From positions 62,001 to 126,000 of the forward strand of contig BDSL01000032.1 of the NCBI GenBank assembly GCA_003116995.1: a DNA stretch of 64,000 bases, given 5' to 3'. The notes beneath the pieces were generated by a model that saw only the letters and a list, made by a program, of their open reading frames with translations, did no database searches and was not told where the DNA came from. Position 1 is the stretch's first letter. Each line of letters begins with the position of its first letter. The translations under genes and the position numbers were made by a program. The stretch is from Yamagishiella unicocca (lineage: Eukaryota > Chlorophyta > Chlorophyceae > Chlamydomonadales > Volvocaceae). Of the stretch, positions 25,089 to 37,400 are shown in pieces.

Positions 25089-25806
25089 ATTGTACCTGGA
25101 ATTTCATCCCGCGCTGTACGTTGCGCGCATTGCATCATGTGGAAGGTCGTCACACTTTGTAAAATGTTTACGGACTCGGAGCTCCGTAGTACCAGGCAAA
25201 TCGCCGCAACGCGATTTTTGTAGTTTACTTGGGTAACCGTACCGTGATATCGAGACCTTACTGTATGAGAAGCCAGGGATCCTCTGCCTTGGTTTAGGCC
25301 AAAAGCATCGAAGCGTATACGGACGGCCGGGAATTCGTACGCAGCACATGCGATTTCGCCGCAAGACTAACCCGGCACATATAAAGTACACGCAGGCAGG
25401 CACCTTCGTGATTTCATCCCTTAAGTCCCGCAAGCAGCCGTTACTTCCTCTCTCTCGCCTGACCGGACCAAGCCTGACCCGCTGTGTCGTCCCCGAGGCG
25501 CTGTCTTCCAACTCGCTATCTACACCACCACACGGTCGCTCCGAGACCACATCAAAGCTGCTTATTTGGCCAGCCAGTGACTCCGTCCTTTCGCCTGTTG
25601 CCTGCTCCCTGCCCTTCCCTCCTACCAACCCCGATGACCGCTGCATTTGCAAAACACATTGCGCACCCGTTCAGTTCAACGCAACACCGGCACATACTAA
25701 CTTACTAAGCTTGCATCCGTCCCTTCCAACGACAATAATCAGACAAAGCGTGCACCCTGCCATGCAGCCACCGCACCCGTGGCCCTACTACCGATGGGCT
25801 GGCTGG

Positions 25807-28800
25807 TCACAGCGGCCGCAGCACCCCCAGCGTGTCCGAGTGGCACAAGTGCGGCAGCTGCTCATGCAGCCCGGGGAGGTCCTCATCGCCCAGCCGCCAC
25901 CAGCCGGGGGCCGTGTCCTCCCCGGCCTCCCGAGCCCCCCCGGCACCGCCCCACACCTCGCAACACACGACGCGCGTCGTGGCGGAAGCGACGGGTCGAG
26001 CGTGCTGCTCGTAGAAGCCGACCAGGTCCTGCGGCGGGGTGGGGTGGGGGGTTGCAGGACCAGGCGGGGCTGCGAAATAGAACCGGAGGGTTGGAGGGTT
26101 GGTTGCAGGACCAGGAGGGCTGGGGATTCACCCAGACAGCGACGCCCCGTGGGGCCCTGGATGGCGCCCTGGCGGGACTGCGGGACACCGGAAGTGAGTT
26201 AGAGGGTGCAGGACCAGGAGGGGCCTCCCGCAATGTGCTGCGGGGCGATGTGTGTGTGTGTGTGGTCTGGCTACTACGCTGATCGCCCTGTGCGCTTCGG
26301 TTACCATCTCTGCTCCCCCCCTGAAGCCCCGACCCCCCTGCGGACAGCCCGGGAGGCGCACCGCAGACGTAACTCCACGTCCATCCCGCCGCCCTACCTC
26401 CAGCCCCAGCTCCCGGAGCGTCTCCGCCTTGCGGGCCTTACTGCCGAAGTCGTAGCTGCGGTAGCGGATGGGCCTCCAGACCTCACTGGCCGCCTCCGCC
26501 AGCGACCTGGGGGGCTCCAGGTACTTCTCCTCCAGGGAGGCCTTGAAGGAAGCCAGCCGCTCCGGAGCCAGATCTGCGGTGTTCGCCCGCGCCACGTTGC
26601 GATCGCAGCCTCGTCAGCAAAAACCACGCCCCAGCGCGCAGCATGGCGGCCGTGAGTCAGCATTGTACGACACCGTAACCGCCCGCCGGTATGCACGCGG
26701 TTGTGCCTCGGCGCCGCTGAATGATGACCCTGGGGGAGCGTCCGCCGGCACGGCCGGCCCTTCCCAACAACTCACCGCGCGCGCTCACCGGTGCGGAGAG
26801 CGGGACCGTTATCTAGCACTGGCGATACCTCAGCTATTTGGGGCGTGCCCGGTGCTGCTGCCCCAGGGGGAGTGGGGTCCGGTACTGTGGCCGTGTGTAT
26901 GTGGTGCCCGACACCTGCGCAATCCCCCACCCCACGGCCCCCCACACGTACCTCGCAGCTCACTTCCAAAGCCGCTGAGCCACTCCCTCACACACTCCCG
27001 TAGCACCCCCGGCTTCTTGTCCGGGCTCTGCACGCGCACCGACAGCCCCATCACACCGCCCAGCCGGTGGCGGGCCAGGCTGACGACGTAGCCCAACCGC
27101 TGCTTGGTGCGTAGCTCGTGGAAGGCCGGCTTGGAGGCGACCTTGGCCAGCAGGCTCAGGAGCACGGAGGGGCGGGCGTCCCGTGGGTCTTCCTCGCCCA
27201 CCTAAGCGGGCGAGGGGATGAGTGGGGGAGTGGGGGAAGGGGTGTGTGTGGTGAGTGGTGTGTGCGTGGTGAGTGGTGTGTGCGTGGTGAGTGGTGAGTG
27301 GGTGGGTGTATGCGAGTGCGGCCCGGGGGAGGGGGGGGCGGGAGATTCAGGGGCGGCACGTAAAACACACACGGACGCACACGCACCTGGCACAGGAAGA
27401 ACACTGCGCTGTTGGAGTTGGATGGGTTGGGGTTGGCGGGCACGTACCGCAGCAGCACCGGAGCAGCAGCAACACTGGCGCCGACGGTACCGCTGCTGCC
27501 GTTGGCGGTGGTGGCGGCGGATTCGTCTGAGCTCAGGGCGGCGTCGGGGGTGGCTGCGGCTGCGTCGCCAGAAGTCACGGCGGCGCCTGCAGGCCCTGCC
27601 TCAGCTGCCAGCTGCAAGATCCTGGTGGCAGGCCACCCATCGGGGCCCAGACCCGTGGGTCGCAGGTGTCGCTCCAGCGTCGCGCACAGCTCTGCCGGGG
27701 GCAGCACACGGGGCGCGAGAGGTCGGGGGGAAGGCAACAGGTTGGGGTTTAGAGGAAGACCCGTGGGCAACAGGTTGGGGTGCAAGGGTCATGTTACAGC
27801 TAGCCCGTCAGACCTGCCGCGGTTTCCATCGCCGCCACGACCAACCAACCCCAACCAACCACGACGCCAGTGACCCAGCACCCCACCCCTACCCCGCTCT
27901 AACACGAAACCTTACCTCGCGCCTGCTCCTCTGTCGAGTTGCCGTACACCAGAACCTCCAGCGCCATCCCCCGCCCCAAACCCCGCAGCAGCTCCCACAC
28001 GGCGCGGGGCCCCGCCTCCGCATCCACCCCGTCCCCCCCAGCAGAGTCCTCCGCCGCTGTCGCTGCCTCTGCCTCTGCCTCCGCCGCTGCCGCTGTCGCT
28101 GCCTCTGCCTCCGCCGCTGCCGCTGCCGCTGCCTCCGCCGCTGCCGCTGCCGCTGCCGCTGCCGCTGCCGCTGCCGCTGCCGGCGCCGCCCTCTCCAGCA
28201 CCGCAACGCTGTCGTCCGCGTGCCATCTGGGCTGCTGCAGCAGCTGCTCCGCGGCGTACTCGGCGTGCTGCGCGGGGTTGTTGTGGCGCCACATGCGCAG
28301 CGACCGCAGCAGCTTGCCGTGAACCAGGCCGTACCTTCGTAGCCATGCCGTACATCAATAAGCAAGACCCGCGGGCCGGAGGCGGAGGGGCACAGGGGCA
28401 GGATAGATTTGTTTTTTTTTGCTGAGCGCATGACGAGGATCACAACTACGGGCTCATGGTACCGGTGGTCACCGCCGGACGCCTTTTTCGAGATAGAGTT
28501 TGGTCATGCAACCCCAACACCCACCCACCTGGCTTCAACCGCCGACCTACCGACCCACCCACCCACCCACCCACCTGGCTTCCACCTGCGCCAGCGTCAC
28601 CTTCTGGAGCGCCGCCGCCACCACCTCCACCAGCCTCGCCAGCACGCCGCTGAAGCCGGAGAACGACAGCTGCAGGCCGGTTTCGGAGCAAGACAGGCTG
28701 TAGTGCGTGCCCACCAGCTGCGCGTCGTACACGTCGGGCTGCAGCAGCTCGTCCATCAGGCGGCAGGCCATGCGCGCGGTGACCCAGGCGGCTGGGGAGC

Positions 28801-31800
28801 GATACACCGCCCGGGTGATGAGGTGGGCGAACATGTGGGTCTGCGAGCACCATGCGTCCAGGGAGGGGGTTCGCGAGGAACCCGTACCCGGAGGAAGGCA
28901 AAGGGGTCGGCGGTTGGGATAGGAACGACGATGGGTGAGGGCGGGGTTAGGGCGGGGCGAGGCAGTACACAGCCCAACATTCTGCAGCTGTGGCTTACGT
29001 CACTCCAACGCCGACCCCAGCCTCCCCACACGCGCTAGTAGCACCCGGGCCGCCCGCCCTAGTTACCCGGTTTTCCTTCCGTACACAGGTTTTCCTTGCC
29101 ACCCGCCCTTGTTACTCGTAGCACCGACCTTGGGCACACCGAACGACGCGTCCAGCCGGTGCCACAGCCGCACTGCGCCGCTGTCCAGCACGAGGCGCGG
29201 CGCAGCGGCGGCAGCAGCGGCGGCGGCCCCGGCGGCGGCCGTGACGTCCTCCTGCACCAGCCGTACGTCGACGGGTAAGGCCCATGAGGGCGGCGACGGC
29301 AGGCGCAGCCGGGCCAGCAGCTGGTGGCAGCTGTCCTCGGGGCTGCCGGCGGGATCCACGGCGGCAGCGGCGCCGGCATGACCTGACACGGCGGCCGCCA
29401 CGGCGGCGGCGTCGACGTCGTACAGTTCGCTCCGCAGCGGCTCCTCGCAGTACTGCGCGCCGTACCTGCGAAGAGGAACGGACAGATAAGGCCCAGGGGC
29501 GGCAGCGGCCATCAACGCTCAGACGGCCCCTCCCGCGGCTCCCGCGCGGCCGAGTCCCGCCGCCTTCAACATGAAAAACAATCATCACAAATACATGCAT
29601 ATGCGGTTACTCGGTATTATGATACCATGATCGGACCCGTTTCGCCCGATGCAACAGCGCTACCCCACCCACCGGACATGCTACGGTGTTCAGGCTTCGC
29701 CACCACCCGCCTCCCCTCCATCACCCCCCGCCTCCCCTCCATCACCCCACCCCGCCCCACGTCCGTCCTAGAAAGCATTTCCTTCATACACGGGTTTTCC
29801 TTGCAACCCCTCCCCGCCCACCCATCCATCAACCCACCGGCCTCCAACTAGGCTTTCGGCTTCCCTTCACTGCTCGTTCGGCGAACACGCGCTTCTGCGC
29901 CACCCACCACTTCTCCACCAGCGTCGTCCCGCCCGCGAAGGAGCAGTCGCTGAGGTACACGTTGCAGGCGTCGGGGGTGAGGTGGGCCAGGAAGCGCTCC
30001 AGGGAGGACGCGTCGTACTCGTCCATCAGGAAGTTGCCGGACAGCACGTCCTAACCCGGGGATGAAGGGGGGTTCCAAGGGGGAGGATGTGTTTCACGAT
30101 GTGTGGGGGTGCACGCGTTCGAGCTGGTCTTTAAACACCAGGACCTTGGATGGAAAACCGTGTTGAGGGACAAGCGCCACTGCACACCGCCCTCAACCCC
30201 CCTTCTTTTATCGCGTACCCAATACGCGTTTCTATCCAACTCCCAACTTCCAGTTTCTGTCCTTCGTCTCCTTTGTCGTGTAATTGGCCCGGGGTATTCC
30301 TCCCCCGCCCAGGCACACCTCCGGACCAAAGTAGTGGAGCCGGTGGGCTGTCTCTCGCGCCAGGTCCAGGGGGGCCGTGCGGTCCTGGTGCTGCCAGCGC
30401 AGACCGGTCGTCTCCGCCACCTCACACCACACCTGCCGCCGCTGGTCCTCGCGGAGAGAGCGCATGGCCTGACGCGTGGGTAGCCGGCGGCAATGGCGCG
30501 GGTGAGGGAGTGAGGGGATGGCACAAAAAAGGGGGGGGAGATGACGGGTCCAGGGAGGAAAGACCATCCGGGGCGTTGGGTTGCGGCGGATGCGAAAACA
30601 AGACAACGCGGAAGAATGTACGAGACCTCCGGGTGCTACTCAGGCAACAAGAAGCGAGATGTCCCGACCCAATGGGTAAATGTATGTGCGCAAGAGTGGG
30701 GGCCTAGGCCTGGCCGCTCCGAAGACCCCTAAGAGCTAAATCCGTCCAGCCTCCCGCTGCCCCCCTTCTCCCCTCGTTTTGTGCGCCCATGGCTTTCCTG
30801 TCAACCCACAGCCGCTCCCCCCCCCTTGCACCGCCACCAGCTCCCACCTGCACCGCCACCACCTCCCACCTGCACCGCCGCAAACAGCAAGCGCATCACG
30901 TCATCCACTCGGCTCAGCCCCGCCTCCGACAACGTGATGGTGACTCCCCAGAACATGAAGCCGCGGCCCAGACGGACCTGAGGGGGGTAGGGTTTCAGGG
31001 GCGGCGAGGGGGCAGCGAAGGGGCAGTGGGAGGTTGGTACGACACTAGGAGAGGCGGGCGCCGGTGCGGGCGCTGGTGCGGGCGCTGGCGCGGGCGCTGG
31101 TGCGGGGGCTGGTGCGGGGGGCTGATCGGGGACCCGGCAGGGGCCCTGCCATTTGGGTTTGGTTAGGCCTAAGCTGCAAGACGAGGAAGGAAGGCCGGGG
31201 GAAGCGGGAATCCGCCAATAGGGGCAGCTTGGAGGGCTGGAAGGACGCGCGACCTTCCCCTCCCCCTTCCCCCGGCATCTTTCCAGTGATTCCTTCTCCT
31301 CATTTAACAAAACCTTCTCTACTGGTCTTCTCGCCCCTCCCCCTCCCCCTCGTCCCTCGCCCCCCGCACCTCATCGAAGGACCCGCTGCTCAGCTCCTGC
31401 GCCAGCCCCGCCCCGCGCAGCAGCGCCGCCAGGCTGCCTCGCCCCTCGTGACCCAACACGTGACTCGCCCAGCGCCACGGCTTGCTCCTGCGGCACATGT
31501 GGCAGCAGCAGTAGCAGCAGCAGCAGTAGCAGCAGCAGTAGCAGCAGCAGCAGTAGCAGCAGTAGCAGCAGTAGCAGCAGTAGCAGCAGTAACCAGCAGT
31601 AGTAGCAGCAGCAGTAGCAGTAGCAGCAGCAGTAGCAGCAGCAGTAGCAGGTCGTGTGCACGGTCCGGACGGGCACGTGGGCCCCTCAAAATGTCAAAGA
31701 GGGTGCGCAGGCCGCACCCGTGTGGCAGCCGTTGCAGCAGGGCCGCATGAAAACAAACAGCTCAAAGCCGCAAACGGAGCGTCCCCCAGCCTTAACGCCG

Positions 31801-34413
31801 GCATAACATCGCCTGCCGTACCTTATATCCTGCGTCATGCCGTACGGCAGGTACCACACCACCTGCAGCTCCCGCAGCTCCCGTTGCGAGGCCACCCGGA
31901 ACAGCCGCCCCAGCCGCCCCGGGCCACACATGTCATCGAAGCAGTACCGCCCACCGCCGCCGCCGCCACTCGGCTCCGCCGCCGCCGCGCCCTCCTCGCC
32001 CTCCACGTCCCGCGCCCTCACTCCCGCGAACGACCCCTCCACTAGGTTCCGGAGCTCGTCCAGCCCCTGCGGCCCCACCACGACTCCGCAAAGCGCCCCC
32101 GCCAGGTAGCGGCGCCGCCAGAACGCCGCCAGCGCCGCCGGCACGTCCGCCCCCGCCGCCGCCGGGCCGTCGCGCAGCGTTGCCGCGTTGCCCGTGCTGA
32201 ACTTGCCCAGCACGCCGCCGGCGGTGGAGCGGCGGAGCTGCAGCAGCTTGCGCGCGTCGGAGTTGCGGTTGCGGCTGAACTCTGCGTCGACGTTCTCGGC
32301 CTGCCGTGGGTTGGGTTTGGTTTCGGAGGGTTTCGCAGGGTTTCGGAGGGTTTCGGAGGGTTTCGGAGGGTTTCGGAGCGGGACCCTGGGCAGAGCAGCG
32401 ACGAGAGGAGCAGAGGCGGCGGACAAGGAACGTGGAGGTAGCCGCGCGCCGTGCACCAAACCCGCACGACCACCCCCCGGCCCCGCTCCCACCTCCTTCA
32501 AGATGCTGTCCGGGTTGAGCAGGGGGTCGGTGAAGAACCGGGCCATGCGGTCCAAAGCGCCGGGCAGGTGGTCGGCGGCCACTGTGAAGTGGTACGAGGT
32601 GTGGACAGTACCTGGGGTGAGGGAAGTGGGGCGGCGGGGGAGGGAGGGCAGGGGGAGGGAGAGGCGAGGAGCGGGGAGGGAGAGGAGGGGAGGGGAGGGT
32701 TCCTTCGTCGTGTAGGATAGCTGGCAGGCCGTGAGGGTGGGCAAGCAAGGCCGGGACGGGGGCATTATGGCTCCGAAGCGTGGTGTAGGAAGGGGAGGTG
32801 CGGTCGCTAGACACCTAGGGGCTGCGGGGGACTGATCAAATCGCGGTTTTGGAGCCGCTGCACCCAGCTCGCCAGGGCGTGCAGCTGCGCCCCTCAGCCC
32901 GCCCTCGCGGCGCCTACCCGTGGAGGCGTTGGAGGTCCCCCCGTGCTGCGACAGGAAGTACTTGTAGTCCTTGTCGTCCGGGTAGCGGCCGCTGCCCTGC
33001 GGGAGGAGGCCCAGCGTGTGGTGTGGTGTGGTGTGGTGTGAGGTTGCAAGGAAAACCCATGAACGAAATATAACCGTTGTTCGGAGGTGCATGAGGGAGA
33101 GCTTGTGGGGTGGGGTGGTTCGAGGGAGACCCGTGGGGTGGTTCGAGGGAGACCCGTGGGGTGGTGGTGTGCGTGTCGAGTATCCAGGGGCGGCGCTTCG
33201 GGTGCGCCTGGAGGCGCCCTGGGCGGCCCGGCTGGCCAAGCTCAGTATGCTTCTCAGGCATCGCGGCACCGGCTGGGGCGGGTGCGGGCTCCGACAAGCC
33301 TCGCCCGGAGGGTGGTGGCGCCAAGTGAGTGCAGCGCAAGTGAGTGCAGTGCGTGCGTCGGCCAGGAGCCGAGGGAGCCCAGCCACCCCCCTTGCCACCA
33401 TGTGCGCCACAGCCCCAATGTTTCGCTACACAATTCGGGGGTCTTGTTGTGATTCGTCTGGGCACGGGGGGAAGGGGACTCGCCCTCCCGCTTTGGACAT
33501 CTATTTCTCCAAATTCTCCAGCACGCAATTCCAAGTATACCAGTATACCAAACGTTTTCTGATGGGTTTCCCTTACCTCTGAAATGTCGACTGCGGGCTT
33601 CCTCTCAGCTCCGACCACATGGACACATGTTGGCCTCCCCGTGACTGTGCTGACGTGTTTAGGGACGCACGGTTTACCCCGGGTCGCTTCTCGTGGAATC
33701 CGCGTCACGTCCACACCCGCACCCATACCGCCCCTGACTAGCCCCTCCTTTCTTCTACGGCAGGTGCAGCACCCCCGCCACGTCCCTCCTCCCCCTCCCC
33801 CTCCTCTCCACCCCTCCTCCATGCTGTCCTTGTCGCTTCAACGGTTTTTATGTCACCCCCTCCTCCAATCCCCGCCCCTCCTCCAGCCCCCGCCCCTCCT
33901 CCAGCGTCTGCCCCTCCTGCCCACCCCGGCCCTCCCTACCAGATGCACCGCGTGCTCCAGCCAGTGCGCAAAGCCGGGAACGTCGGGCGGGTCATCGAAG
34001 TACCCAGCCTGCATGTTGAGGCACGCCGCCGCGAACACCGCTTCGCTGTCCGACACCAGCAGCACCCGCATACCGCCCGCACCCTCGCCGTCGCCACCGA
34101 CAGTCAGGTACTCGTAGGAGCGTCGATCGGCCGCTGGCTTCTTCACCGCCGCAATCCTGCTGCAGCTGCAGCTCGGGGCGCGCGTCGAGGCAGCGCACGC
34201 GTTTGCAACACCGGAATCACCGGCCATTTCTGTTGGAGATGTCGGAGCTCCAGCAGCTAATGAAATTTGAAGAGTTTTTGGTGGTTGAGAGCCCGGCCCT
34301 AGCGTTGCTCTTTCCCTAGGGCGGACGGGTGCGGTTGCGACTGGCAAAGCGACTTTGCGCGCGGCGAGCGGGCAAGAGGCCCTTGCGTTTTGTAAGAGAG
34401 GCTGCAGAAACAT
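25807..34413 (-). CDS. Insulin-degrading-enzyme-type M16A metalloprotease
   Basis: Exons: 34413-33940, 32996-32918, 32611-32493, 32300-31822, 31487-31370, 30977-30870, 30468-30319, 30050-29908, 29465-29129, 28840-28575, 28334-27916, 27691-27387, 27201-26952, 26573-26398, 26028-25807. They total 3,645 nt (1,214 residues), all phases consistent. Zinc site: inverted motif HWLEH (H150, E153, H154), then ENVDAEF whose E231 sits 77 residues after H154, the human spacing. Substrate-side landmarks are GRYPDDKDYKYFLSQHGG, SHVLGHEGRGSL, EKWYGAQY and RTKQRLGYVV (R1030, Y1037, equivalent to the conserved Arg/Tyr of the C-terminal half). The enzyme cuts small peptides inside a closed chamber. Residues 1-45 (MFLQPLLQNARASCPLAARK) resemble an organelle transit peptide; the alternative ATG at 34227 would give a cytosolic form. 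Human IDE is 1,019 residues; the excess is mostly this N-terminus and Ala/Glu-rich inserts in exons 11 and 12. It lacks the acidic insert of nardilysin. Confidence 0.93.
28040..28200 (-). repeat. Coding Ala/Glu repeat inside the M16 protease
   Basis: GCC/GCA/GAG-type codon runs in exon 11 encode a long Ala-Glu tract after residues VAVLERAAP. The array keeps frame with the conserved sequence on both sides (QHAEYAAEQLL before, GMALEVLVYGNSTEEQAR after). It is an insert relative to animal IDE. Confidence 0.8.
29763..29816 (+). repeat. Intron-resident dispersed element, family 1, copy C
   Basis: Reads TCCTAGAAAGCATTTCCTTC, ATACACGGGTTTTCCTTGCA and ACCCC, the right half of the family 1 element. 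It lies in the protease intron between exons 8 and 9, antisense to that gene. Confidence 0.65.
31498..31655 (-). repeat. CTGCTA/CTG trinucleotide repeat in protease intron 4
   Basis: About 155 bp of CAGCAG and TAGCAG on plus (CTG and CTA on minus) lies directly upstream of the acceptor of exon 5 (31487). On the transcribed strand the array has no AG and almost no GT (one GGTTAC interruption). Frames reading Leu or Ser runs are outside the gene model. Confidence 0.85.
32318..32385 (-). repeat. CCGAAACCCT tandem repeat in protease intron 3
   Basis: GGGTTTCGGA on plus (TCCGAAACCC on minus) repeats about five times between exons 3 and 4, close to the acceptor at 32301. Confidence 0.75.
33038..33094 (-). 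repeat. Intron-resident dispersed element, family 1, copy D
   Basis: On the minus strand it reads CATGCACCTCCGAACAACGG, then TTATATTTCGTTCATGGGTT and TTCCTTGCAACC. It lies in protease intron 1, here in the sense direction of that gene. Confidence 0.65.
33506..33577 (+). repeat. Intron-resident dispersed element, family 1, copy E
   Basis: Contains TTCTCCAAATTCTCCAGCAC, then a short ATACCAGTATACC insertion, AAACGTTTTCTGATGGGTTT and CCCTTACC. It is diverged but collinear with copy A. It lies in the same protease intron as copy D, in opposite orientation. Confidence 0.55.
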
Positions 34414-37400
34414 AATTGTAAAAAAACAGCAGCAGGGCCAAGCCTTCGGCGCCTCCAAGATGGTGAAGTGGTCGCATTTTCCAAGTGCTCCGAAAACACC
34501 ATGTAGTCCAACTGAAGACGCCCCACTGTTGGCGCGTACCAAATGTAAACGGCAATGATTATTATAATGGCCAGACGGTCCTGGCTGCAAACGCTGTGGA
34601 TAATCAGTCGCTGACCCACCCTGAGGGTATCACGACACGGGTAGAGGTCTCTGTTATCTTCGGGCATTGGACATCTGGAGCCAACAGCTGGATCTAATCT
34701 GGAAATACCGGTACTGGAAGGGGGTTCCTCCCCCGGACTCCAGACACGCCGAACCAAGTCCATTCTCTGAATCTAGCTGTGGCCCTCTGTGGCCCTAGCT
34801 GTGCTTGCCTAGGGTCCTCGCCTAATCTTGGCTTCTCAATCTAGGCCCCTTGCTAATCCTTACCCGTGCTTATATTTGCATTTCATCTGTGCAAAACTAG
34901 CCCCCCCCCCTTCAGAATCCAAGCACGGCTGTCCCCGGATCTAAGTTGTGCCACGCTAGATCCATCCGTCAAACTACCGGTACGTCGACGTGGGTGCCTG
35001 ACTATACCTATGCTTGCCCCCTTCCTGAACCTGAGCGTTCTGATTGGGCTAGATGCAACAGAACGGACTTCGCCAGCGAGCAAGTAGGTGTTGGATTCTT
35101 CCATTTCCTGCACAAACTACCGGTACACTCCGTCACGATGCAAAGTCTTGAAGTTCAAAGCGATGCAACATGCAGCATGGCTGAACTCGAACATATTTCC
35201 GCCGTGTATTCCGTCGCTGTTGAAGTCTACCCCACGCCTACTTCGCCCTGATTCACCTTCTGATTTTATTTAGGAAGCAGTTAGTGACCAATGCCTGCCA
35301 GGCGGGGTGCAACTCTTGTGCAAGCTTTTAATGTTCCCAGTTTAAGCAACTACAGCGGAGTACGTCCGTAACTTAGCTGAAGTTGAGGTCAAACAAGAGT
35401 GCTCTCACCTATTTTAACTGCTTAATTAAGCCATTGTTGAGGACACAAAGAAACGCTCACGTCCATGGCCCCGTTCCTTTTCACTATGTACTGCCCTATC
35501 GGTTCCCCCAGTCGAGCCCAACGCTGTGCATGCCAGCACGCGTACTACAGCCATTTATCCTACAGATGCAAAAGCGCACCGGTTGGACCCTTCTCACGCA
35601 CAGTCCTAATTTCGAAACGGACGTTGACCCCTGCCTCTGAATCTGAGGTTTGATCAAGCGCCTTAGTTTCCCGTGTCCTCCCCGCCCATGAGATCCCCTG
35701 CCCCTTGATCCACGCAAGAGGCGAAAAAGGCCACGCCTGTGGGATCCCTACACGTTCGGACCGGGCTTCCTCAAGCCCCACCTGCGTTTCGGAAAAATAC
35801 CTTTTTCATGCCCTAGCACCAGCATAGCCGTTTCTCGGGCACTAGTCGAGTTTCGGTGCCGCTCTAGAGACGCGAACTTTAGGGTGCGGCAGTTAGTGTG
35901 AAATATCTCGCAGGGGCGTTGTTAGGTACCGTGCGTTGACGCGATGTAACGGGCTTCGTCATATATTCTGGTAGCTTACGGCTGTCATTGGTAGCTGGCT
36001 CGCGAAAGCCGGAAGGGTAGGGCATACGCCGCCTTGGCACAGCCGGATGCTACCTCTCGCATTCCCGGCCGTGCTCAACGTGTCCTCTCGCACGAGGTGA
36101 CCAGTTGTCGTGTAACGACCGTGCCGAGCCGAGCGTCTGTTGTCACACGCCCCAGGGCAGCCGAAGACTGCTCTGGCGCACGACACCCTCGGTCCCTGGA
36201 TTTGTGCAGTGTGACGCAGCGAGCCGACCAGCCCTTCATGTAATACCAGGCACCCGAAGCTTCGAGTACGTGTGCGAATCTTTACATGACATGTCGAGCC
36301 GGGAATGCAGTCCCGTCCACTCTCTCCCGAACTTTCACCCTCGTCCAGCGCACCTCGATCACCACTTCCCCCGACACCCTGCAACATCCCGCCCCCCGCG
36401 ATCGTGGCCGCACGTCCCTCAGCTTCGCCATCAGCCGTCCGTGCCTTGCTGGTTAGGGCGTCGGGCGGCCGGGGTACCGTACACGACCGGTACGGCAGGT
36501 CACGCAAAATACATAAAACAGGCATGGCAGCCACCTCGGCCCGCTCGCTGCAGGGAGGCAGGCGGCCCCAGTACGGTGATCACTGCACTGCCACATCGCC
36601 GAGGATGCAGGTTATTTGGATCAGGGCATCAGTGCCTCCGAAGTGCTCCTAGCGGCCGCCACGCACGTCCGCGTCCCGCCCCGACGTAGCACCGCCATCA
36701 CCGGGTCCTGGCGCAAACCCTAACTGTGAGAAACATAAGTATCTTGTTGATGTGCTGCGCGAGAACATGTGTGCAAGAACATGTGATTGAATGTCGGCGC
36801 CGCGTAAAAACAGAGCCGTGTACGACGCTGCCGCGGCGCGCGATAAATATACGTTCCCCTCCTCCCTGCCGCAATTCCCTCCGTCTCCTAGCCATCGCCG
36901 TTTCAGCCCATGACATGGCTGCCGGAGAGCTCCCGCCCCTCCGGCGCCAGGGACCCGCGGGCGCGACGAAGCTATCCCTCGTTTATTGTTTCCGTCCAAA
37001 ATTCCGCCCTCGCAGGACAACAGACTTGGAGGAGCACGAAACGCTCCATGCATTCGGCGCTCGCCGCGTCGTCCTCGTCTATCTGTTGGCTCCGGCGGGC
37101 GGCTCGATGATGATAAAGGTCTAGCAAACAGCCAACCGAGGACATACCACGTGGCCTGATCAGGACCATGTGCAAGGTACGGCGACAGGGTCCAAAATAC
37201 GTACGGCGCCGCCAACCGTCGGCGCAGGGGCTCCCTCCAGATCTCCAGAGAGGACTGCCGCCACCCTGTTGATCGCACGGCCACCGACTGCTGCCCATAT
37301 GTTTGGCTGGGCAGCAAGTTACCCCATGTGCATCCAAGCGTCCTCGTACACATACATCCGTACACGTGTACGACACAGACACACACAGAGCGGCACATCA

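Noticed and set aside
31390..31700. Poly-Leu or poly-Ser open frames in the CAG/TAG repeat
   Set aside because: The array is intron 4 of the protease; the conserved exon SKPWRWASHVLGHEG starts after it in the correct phase.
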